NCBI GenBank assembly: GCA_963457665.1
Contig: OY735207.1
Span: 43,575,614-43,639,613, forward strand
Direction of reading: 5' to 3'
DNA: 64,000 nt
Origin: Thysanoteuthis rhombus
Taxonomy: Eukaryota > Mollusca > Cephalopoda > Oegopsida > Thysanoteuthidae
Shown here: piece by piece, positions 44,436-53,414 of the stretch
Layout of the letters: the number at the start of each line of letters is the position of its first letter
Position numbering within the stretch: the stretch's first letter is position 1
The notes under the pieces: generated by a model
What the model was told of the DNA's origin: nothing
What the model saw: only the letters and a program-made list of their open reading frames with translations
Database searches by the model: none
Translations under genes and position numbers: made by a program

Positions 44436-47400
44436 CACATGCACTTACATGACTTCTCAGTTGCGAGATGAATTCCTTTTTTTGGGGGGACCTCATCAGT
44501 CAGGTACCATCCTATGATAAGTTCAAACCTCGACAGAAATTTATTCTTTACTTCAGATCTGAACTGAACAGCATCATCTTATTTTTGTTGCTTTTTAATG
44601 CAACACTCAGGTTGTTTTTTTTACATTCATACTTCAACCGTACAGTGAGTAACATGGACAGTATACAAATAAACAAATCTCCGGTAAAGACAGAAGACAA
44701 AAAGGATTTTTTTTTTTTTTTCTAAAAAGTACCTTTGGCTGGGTTGATCCACGTTACTTCATTTTGCTCAAAATTGAGGATCTGTAACGTGCCAACATTT
44801 GTGGCTAGGATGAATTTAGTGCAATCAGGGGTGAAGACCATTTGATGAGCAGGAGGCAGTTCGAAGTTTCTCAGACGCTCAACTGTTGGCTTTTCAGACA
44901 TACTCTGATCAACAGGCTGGAAAAAAAAAGGGGTATACTTCTATTAGCAACAACTAACTCTTGAAAATTTTTGTCTGAATTTTTTTTTAGATGAGGTGGT
45001 GTCGTTTCCTTTGGGGACACTAAATGCTCAATGTCTTGTTCCAGGAAATAGCTTTCCCAAGCTCTGCCCACCCCCGTTGTACTAAGAGGGGTATAGTCAA
45101 TCTTTGATGTCTGAAGTATGCCAAAAGGCTAGTGCGAAAGGAACCAGACTATTTCATCTATTCGCACGCGTCCCAATACTAAACTCAACCTTGTATCTTA
45201 TTCTTCCTCAGTATAGAGCTGGATAAACACCATTGTATATTGGTTCATTCATTCTAATTTCTTTGTTTTTGTTATATTTTTTTTGTTACAATATTTTGTC
45301 CACTAAACTCTTTGGCTTTTCATGGATGCCTGTCATATTTGGGAATGCCAGCACTTGATTTGAGGAAAGAATCATTTCTCTCCCCAAAGACATCATGCCT
45401 GTCCTTGTCAGTTTTTAGAACTGTCTGCCACTTACTAACTAGATATCCTCCCACAGAACCTCAGCATGTCAGACCCAAAAGTTGAGCTCAAAATCTTGAA
45501 ATAGGAAAATTTCACCAGCTCTACAAGTTTTAGTTCATGTTTTGAGGGAGACAGGTCGAAAAGAAAAAGAAAAAATATTGATGATGAATAGGAAGTCCTA
45601 AAAACAAAAATCCATCCCTTGATAAAAGAATATTTTAAATTCTTGGGTGAAGTATAACTAATTTTGACTGGCTTTTTACCACAACTTTGAATTGGACAGT
45701 AATTCTTTGCCAACAATTAAACAGCATAATCAGAAAATAAAGAGCAAGCCCACCATGAGAATCAAGCTCACACCCTCTAGCCAGAAGGGGTTCAGTGTAC
45801 GCCTGGCCGCTGCCGCGGCTTAATGATTAATGCAAGTCCTTGATCTCATTATCCTACCAGTCAGCTCAAAACAACTCATAGATAGTGATAAAAGCAGTGA
45901 AAGTAATGATTTTCCTGGAACAACAGACAAGATATTTTACAAGAGATTTTTTTTTGTGTCACACAAAAAATATCCTGGTCCTCAGGATTGACATGAAATT
46001 TCACCCAAACAATGACAAACATCAAAGTCAGTAAAAGTGTGTATAATCTGAGAGAGCTTCTTTCAAAAATTGAAAAAATATATCTCAACACAATAAATAT
46101 CTCGAAAAGAAAAAAAAAAAGAAGAGAGTTTGTGCATTTACTCACCAGGGTAATGCAATAGATTCGTGACTGGTCGACTGTGGAATAAGCCAACAGTTTG
46201 GCATTGTTTGAGATTGTTGAACAGACAATAGCTTTACTGTTTTTGCTTTCGAGTTGGATCTGCTTCGCAGGATGACAATCAAGAGGAAGAATTTCTTTGT
46301 CACTTCCTAGATAAAGAAAAGTAAAAAAAAAAACAATAAAGGTAACCTTATTGCTTCAAGGCAACGTAATGGTTCATAGGTTTTTTAGGAACCCGCCTAC
46401 TGGAACAAGTCACATAAAACAACATGCTACTGCAAAGCAAGACCCATATGAAACTTTAGAAGATGGGGGAAGGGATCTGTACTTACCAACTCTTTCGACA
46501 GAACTATGCCCCAGTTTCCACACTTCAAGATGAGTTGGGTACTGTAAGAGTAGAATATTTGTATCCTTGGCAGTATGTACAAGTTGTTTCTGTAAAAGAA
46601 AATTCACTAGATTTACTAAAGGAAAGAAAAAAAAAACATTAAAAGGTAAATTTGCAAATAAACCATAATGAAAAACTGTTAATACTATTTCTTGTGAATA
46701 TAATACCTCCATTATGTCAATTAATGCTTGCCTCAATTGCTGATCACTGGTGTCACTTTTCTTTCTGATTTCTTATGCATTTCTGTGTTAAAATAATTTG
46801 CAATGTATTTCTATAGTAAACTAACATTCTTTGAAAGAGAACATTCCTGAAGCTTTCGAAAAGGCATTTTGAAGAGGGATCTGGAACTGAATTTTTCCTG
46901 AATAGTCAATAACTCATAGCTGACAAAATGTTATTTTTTTATAAATGAAAAAAAAAAAAAAAAAAAAACACCCTACTGTCTAATATTTTAAATCATAAAA
47001 GAACGCCTTTTTACTCACGTGTGGCAGTCCACTGATTTTCATAAACTTTGTTGGAGAGGTCACCACCGTAATGTTTGTATCAGTACCTGGAATATACATC
47101 ATGAATAAATCATAAAGCTGCACAAGTACTTTCAATCAATATTTGAACATACACACATAAGAAATACATGAAATTTATCAGTATATCAATATACTTCCTT
47201 GTTTTACACCAATGTGTAATGCTTCCTACACTCCACCCCAACATGACTTTACTTTCTAAAGTTATCTCACTACCTACGGATCCATGATTCATTCTCCTGC
47301 AATGGAACAACTCCATGTCATTTAAAAATAATAAATAAGGCCCCAAAAAGCAGCCTGTCTCAAGTTGTATTTTCCACAAATACCAGTGGTTAGTATTTGA

Positions 47401-50400
47401 GAGCACATGTAAAAAAACTAGAATTCAAAATACTGATTTCCAAGGCAGGTACTTTTCCACTATGTCATTAAATTTAGTAAAACATCATCAAGTCAAACTT
47501 CCAAAATCTGACAACTTTATATCGGTACGAGGTCTGTCCAGAGAGTATCCAGCCATTTTGACCATTAGAAGAACAAGTTGTGTGGCCTCAATGTAACTTG
47601 GCAACCAATCATAGGGGACCATACCGCACATGCATAAACAGACACTCTCATAAAGTTACTCAGTGGGCAGTGAGAGGCCACGAAGTGAGCATGTTTTGTG
47701 TGACCATCGCATTTACAATGATCGAGCATGTTCATCCAAAAAATTGCCGCACCCAAAACTGTCGCCCTCTTGCTTACAATCAATATTTGACTACCAGGCT
47801 TTTCCCAAAGTGTGGTATACCACCACTGTAGTATAATGAGTTTTGCATAAGCAAATTCATAAACAATTAAGTCACATTTCAAAAGTGTAAATATGATTCT
47901 GTACGAATCAAATATTCTCACAGAACAATGTGCAAAATATTGGGTTTGGAACTTTAGCATAAACCTAATATTTTAACTCAGTTCCTCTGAAGAAAGGAAC
48001 TTTCGCAAAAACCTAATATTTCAACCCATTCTCTCAAAATAAAGGAAGGAAAAGTAAAAAAAAAACAAAAAAAAAACATATTATGTGACTTACTTCCAAG
48101 AACCAAATGTCTCCCAATGAATAGAGCATCTCGGACATCATGTGAATGGAAATGCAGAACAGTTGACCGTGTCCACGTGCTTTGTGTTTTCCCTGAGATG
48201 ATTCCACTATGTTTGCCTTTGGCCCGTTTGGGATGCGGACCAGAATCAGGATTAATGTTTTCAATATATACAATTGAGGGATCCACACCACTTCCCACTA
48301 CAATGTTCTCATCCTTAAAACAGAAAAACGTAGTCATGAACACCTTTACAAAACTACGAAATAAGAATTTATATAATCAAGAGTTTCAACTCTTTGCAGG
48401 GTTGCATTTTTTCCATGAAAACAAAGAACATTTATTGCATTTTTACAACATTTCCATTTTAATACAAATCATTCAATAAGTACAACAGATATCTCAGAAT
48501 TTTTGAGATGAGGTATTATTATTATTTCTACTGATATTTGGACCATCCTTATCTTGGTTGTTTTTCATACAACGTTTCGGCCGTTGCACTCTACCTGACG
48601 AAGGCCGTAGAGTGCAACGGCCGAAACGTTGTATGAAAAACAACCAAGATGAGGATGGTCCAAATATCAGTAAAAATAAGTACAACGGAATATCTAATGA
48701 CTGTAATATATACATAGAGATATATAAGAAAAAAAGACTATGTTCAAAATCTGCAATGTTGTACATACAATTTTTGAAATCATTCAGCAACATTTGTTTC
48801 TGTAATAAAACTATTTGTTACCAAAAGATTTTTCGAATTAATCCCTCTCAAAACAACTGGAACAAAAATAAATAATCTAAATAAAATGAAAAATGTTGTC
48901 CAAAATGCAATATGATTCATAAATTATAAATATGTACATGAAATGTATACATTAGTTATAAATACTACATAATCTGCTTTCTTCCTTTCTTGTCCTTTTT
49001 TATCAATCTTGAGAATTGATTTCTAAAAAAGGAATATGACACTGTGACATGAAAAAAGAAAAAAAAAAACTCCCCTTTCTTTGCCCACTCTCTATGTCGT
49101 ACCTTTCAATCTTCACCAATGCTATGAACTAATTCAAAATGTCTGAATGGAAAATCTTCTGCCATCCATAGAACTGTCGATTTTTGTCGCAGTTAAGAAG
49201 ACATTTTTGTAACTTATCTCATCATTAACACTGGACTGACAACTTACTCAGACAATTTATTTCATCCATGCTGCTAGATGGATGACTTACTAAGACAAGT
49301 TATTTCAAATAAATTGAAGAAGTTTCTTCAGACTAAGCCAACACTGGATCAAAGTCACAGAGCAGTTTTGAAAATTCAGCACTGAATTCTCTGAAACTTT
49401 GTTAGAATTAAATCCATTCAAGATTCCTACATCTGTTTTTTTAAACATTGTGAAACCTGTTAAATATAATAAAATTACTTGGCAAAACTATTATGTATTG
49501 GTGATAGTATTTCTACATTTACAACCTTGTATTAGGATTGCTGGAATAGATAGGATTTTCAAATTATAACTGTATCTTCTGCTTTCCTTCTAATATTGAT
49601 TTGCTCAACTTTTTGAAAAAAGTATGATCAGAATAACAGTGAAAAATGAAAAGTTCCAGGATAAATTATTCGCCCCCCGGGAAAAATAATTGCATCTCCA
49701 ATACCAAATTTATGTAGCTAAAAAAAATTCTTGAATGGTATCTGAAAAAGGAAAAAAAATCTTACCCGGTTGACAGCCAAACAAAGAACATCAGCTTTAT
49801 GAGTGCAGAGACACTGAAAGAAAAAAACATACACTTCAATAAATATATTTTCAATATGTATATTAAAAATAAACAAAAACAAATTCAACACATTATTATT
49901 ATTATTATTATCATCTATTATAATCATGCACAATGTTATTATCAAACAGGCATTGTTATCAAAACCAGTTGCTACTTTTTCTCTTGTTCATGGTGAAAAG
50001 CAAAAATAACATTCACCATTGGTTCTGCAGCAAGCAAGATTCTGGGAGAATATACCCCAAAAGCTTTCATCCAACTTTGATGATATTTTGTAGAATGGTG
50101 GATAATGAGCCACAGAATTGATTAAATGTGCAATTACCTCCCCAACGGTGTTGGCAGAGGTATATGCTCTCCGCGTGCATTCTGGTTACGACCTTTCCAC
50201 AAAATCTAATTGAAATCTATAGAGAACTTTTAGATATATTGTGTGGACAGATACGAGCATGTACATAAATGTAGGGGGGGGGATATCTTCCAATCAAAAA
50301 AGATTCTAAGATCTGCCCCAAAATTTGACCACTCATTTCTTACCCTATAGTCCACCCTCCCAGAAAATTTAATTAAAATCTATAGGGTACTTTCAGATAG

Positions 50401-52345
50401 TTTTTGCAGACAGATGGAAAGACATGGCTAAACACATATGCATGTCCAACTTTGTAGGCAGAAATAAATAAGGATACAGTTTCGCAGACAATATCAAAAC
50501 AAATTTTCTGGTTAGTAATAATTGCCAATCACTCTAGTTAGAAACAGGCTTCACATCTGATCAGTGATTTGAAAAAATTCCACTGAAGTTGAAAGTACAA
50601 CAGCAAAAAATAAAAGACATTAAGAGATATCAAAACCAAATAACTGACCTTCAATTCTGTTCCAAACTTGCTATCCCAGAATGTGATTCGCCCTTGAGAA
50701 TCGCCACTCACCACGGTCATGTCCCTATAAAGGGAGAACACAATAGATGTAGAAAGAGAAGTGTATTCAAAGAAAAATAGAGTCTTAGGAGCTGATATCT
50801 AAATATAACTACAATTTAGCATAAAGAAATGATTCTGGTAACAAAAATATTCTGTAACAGAGTTTGAAAAGTCATTTTTTTTAAATCATAAGCTTAAATG
50901 CAAGCTTTTTCAGAAAATGGATGGTTCTCTTCTGAACAGACCTTATAATCTTTCAAGTACATAAAATTTGCTGGATTTTGTGTGGACTTACAAGCTAGTA
51001 CAGGCAAAACGGAAGGACAAGCAGTGCTTTACCTTTGAGATTAATAAGAAAAGTAATAGTTAATACATGGTCATCATGGTTTAAACATAACAGCGAATTT
51101 TGGATGGAAGGAATTGCACCAAATATGGTCATATTGTAGATTGTAAGATAGCAAATTTTGTGCCAAGAAAAGAGAGAGGAAACCAGAAAGAAAAAGGGAG
51201 AGAGAGAGAGAGGAAACCAGAAAGAAAAAGGGAGAGAGAGAGAGTGGAAACCAGAAAGAAAAAGGGAGAGAGAGAGAGTGGAAACCAGAGAGAAAGAGAG
51301 TGGAAACCAGAGAGAAAGAGAGTGGAAACCAGAGAGAAAGAGAGTGGAAACCAGAGAGAAAGAGAGTGGAAACCAGAGAGAAAGAGAGTGGAAACCAGAG
51401 AGAAAGAGAGTGGAAAACAGAGAGAAAGAGAGTGGAAAACAGAGAGAAAGAGAGTGGAAAACAGAGAGAAAGAGAGTGGAAAACAGAGAGAAAGAGAGAG
51501 AGAGAGAGTCGAAACCAGAAAGAAAGAGAAGGAGTGAGTGGAAACCAAAGAGAACGAAAGAGAGTGAGAGGGGAAAAAAAAAGAGAGAAGTAATACAAAT
51601 CTCAATGATAAACTTACGTCAATATTTTAATACACCATACAATGCTCTGACGCATTTTATCCCTTTTCAATGTAAACCGTTCAATAGCAATGCCAGAATT
51701 CACACTCCACACTCGTATATTATCAATGCCACCCGTAACAATCACATCTTCAGAGACATGCCAGTCAAGACAAAGGATTCGACCTGATGAAAAAAAGATA
51801 AATATTATCATAGATGAATAAATTTGTACAACATTAAAAATTTGTATCATACTTACCATTATAAACATAGTATGTAAAGAACAAATAGGGATATTTATTA
51901 CCCAATTTCTCATATATATATATATATATATGTATACAATGTGTACTGTAAAGAGTGAGACAGACTCGGGAGTAAAGTGTTTAGAAGTAAGGTTTATTAA
52001 TCCTTAGATGTAAATGGTCCAGACATGTTCCGGGGTTTTTCACATCTTCAGTGGTGTGTGCCGTGTGAGTATGATATATATATACATATATATATAAATA
52101 TATACGGAAATAAATGGTTGGCGAAACTATCTCACTCCACAGTAGATTTGAATGTGTGTACATCTGCATGTATTTGGTAGTAAACTGCAAGACAAACCTA
52201 ATTTCGAAATCAGTGAAAAAGGAGAGAAAATTACAAACCTTCTTGTTTGCTGAATGCCTTCAAATACTGTAAGTCATTATTTTCAATATTAAACAGCACA
52301 ACAGCACCCCCATCAGTTCCAACCTAAAAAAAAATAGAAAATTCA

Positions 52346-52393
<48 letters not shown>

Positions 52394-53348
52394 GAAGGAA
52401 GAACATGTAAATATCAAACACAGCACTGAAGAGATTAAATTTTGATCTGACAACCTTCATCAGTAGCCAGGAACTATGATTACTATTTTTTGACAGTTGT
52501 TTCTGATGACCCTCACACAGCATTCCTCTGTCACTTGACATATTATGTAGGTATTAGGCTACCTGGCTAGAAGGAGATGTTCATCTCTCATGCTCCAGCA
52601 TGTATATCATTGATTCCAATCATACAAAGTGAAGGGTGAAAGCATTCAGAATGAAACCCTAACAACATGTAAACCACTAAGTCGACCTACCATTTTACGC
52701 TCCATCAAGAATATACATAGATTAATAGAGAAAACGAAATATCACACATTTATTGTAAACAAAAAATGCACACCTAAAATGAAATTTATTTTTACTTTGC
52801 TGACTTTCTACAACTCTTCATATTTTCTCTTTTTTACTGATTTTATAACAAGGCAACAGAATTTCATAAAAAATGAATTACTTTTTCAATATGAAATAAA
52901 ACAAGTTTCATTCATGAGAATACCAATGTTGCCAATATTTGTTTTCTGTCCCACTACAAAGACATCTTCAGCAGCAACAGTAAAAGAAGTGATGTAGACG
53001 TGAACACAGACACAAGTGTTGCTTTACTTATTTCCTCTCTTTTTGTTTGCTTAAGCATGACAGAAACAAACTGAGAAAGTGTCATTGGCTTATATATATA
53101 TATATATATATAATGTGTACTTTAGAGAGTGAGACAGACTCGGGAGTGAAGTTTTTGGTGGTAAGGTTTATTAATCCTTATATATCTATAGTCCATACAT
53201 GTTTCGGGATTTCTCCCATCATCAGTGGTGAATGTTGTGTGAGTGTGGATTAAAATGTACCATGTGGAACCAGAGTCCACTGCCAGGGACTATGCATTGT
53301 GGGTAAGTTTTGTTGTCAGGGCTACTAGATGCCTCCTGCTGAATGTAA

Positions 53349-53414
<66 letters not shown>

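Noticed and set aside
51300-51540. Regular 22-bp direct repeats resembling a CRISPR array
   Set aside because: The repeats abut without unique spacers and the setting is a eukaryotic intron, so this is a minisatellite.
51158-51787. 209-codon Glu/Arg/Lys repeat frame
   Set aside because: It is produced by the GA minisatellite in a UTP4 intron and overlaps a real UTP4 exon on the opposite strand.
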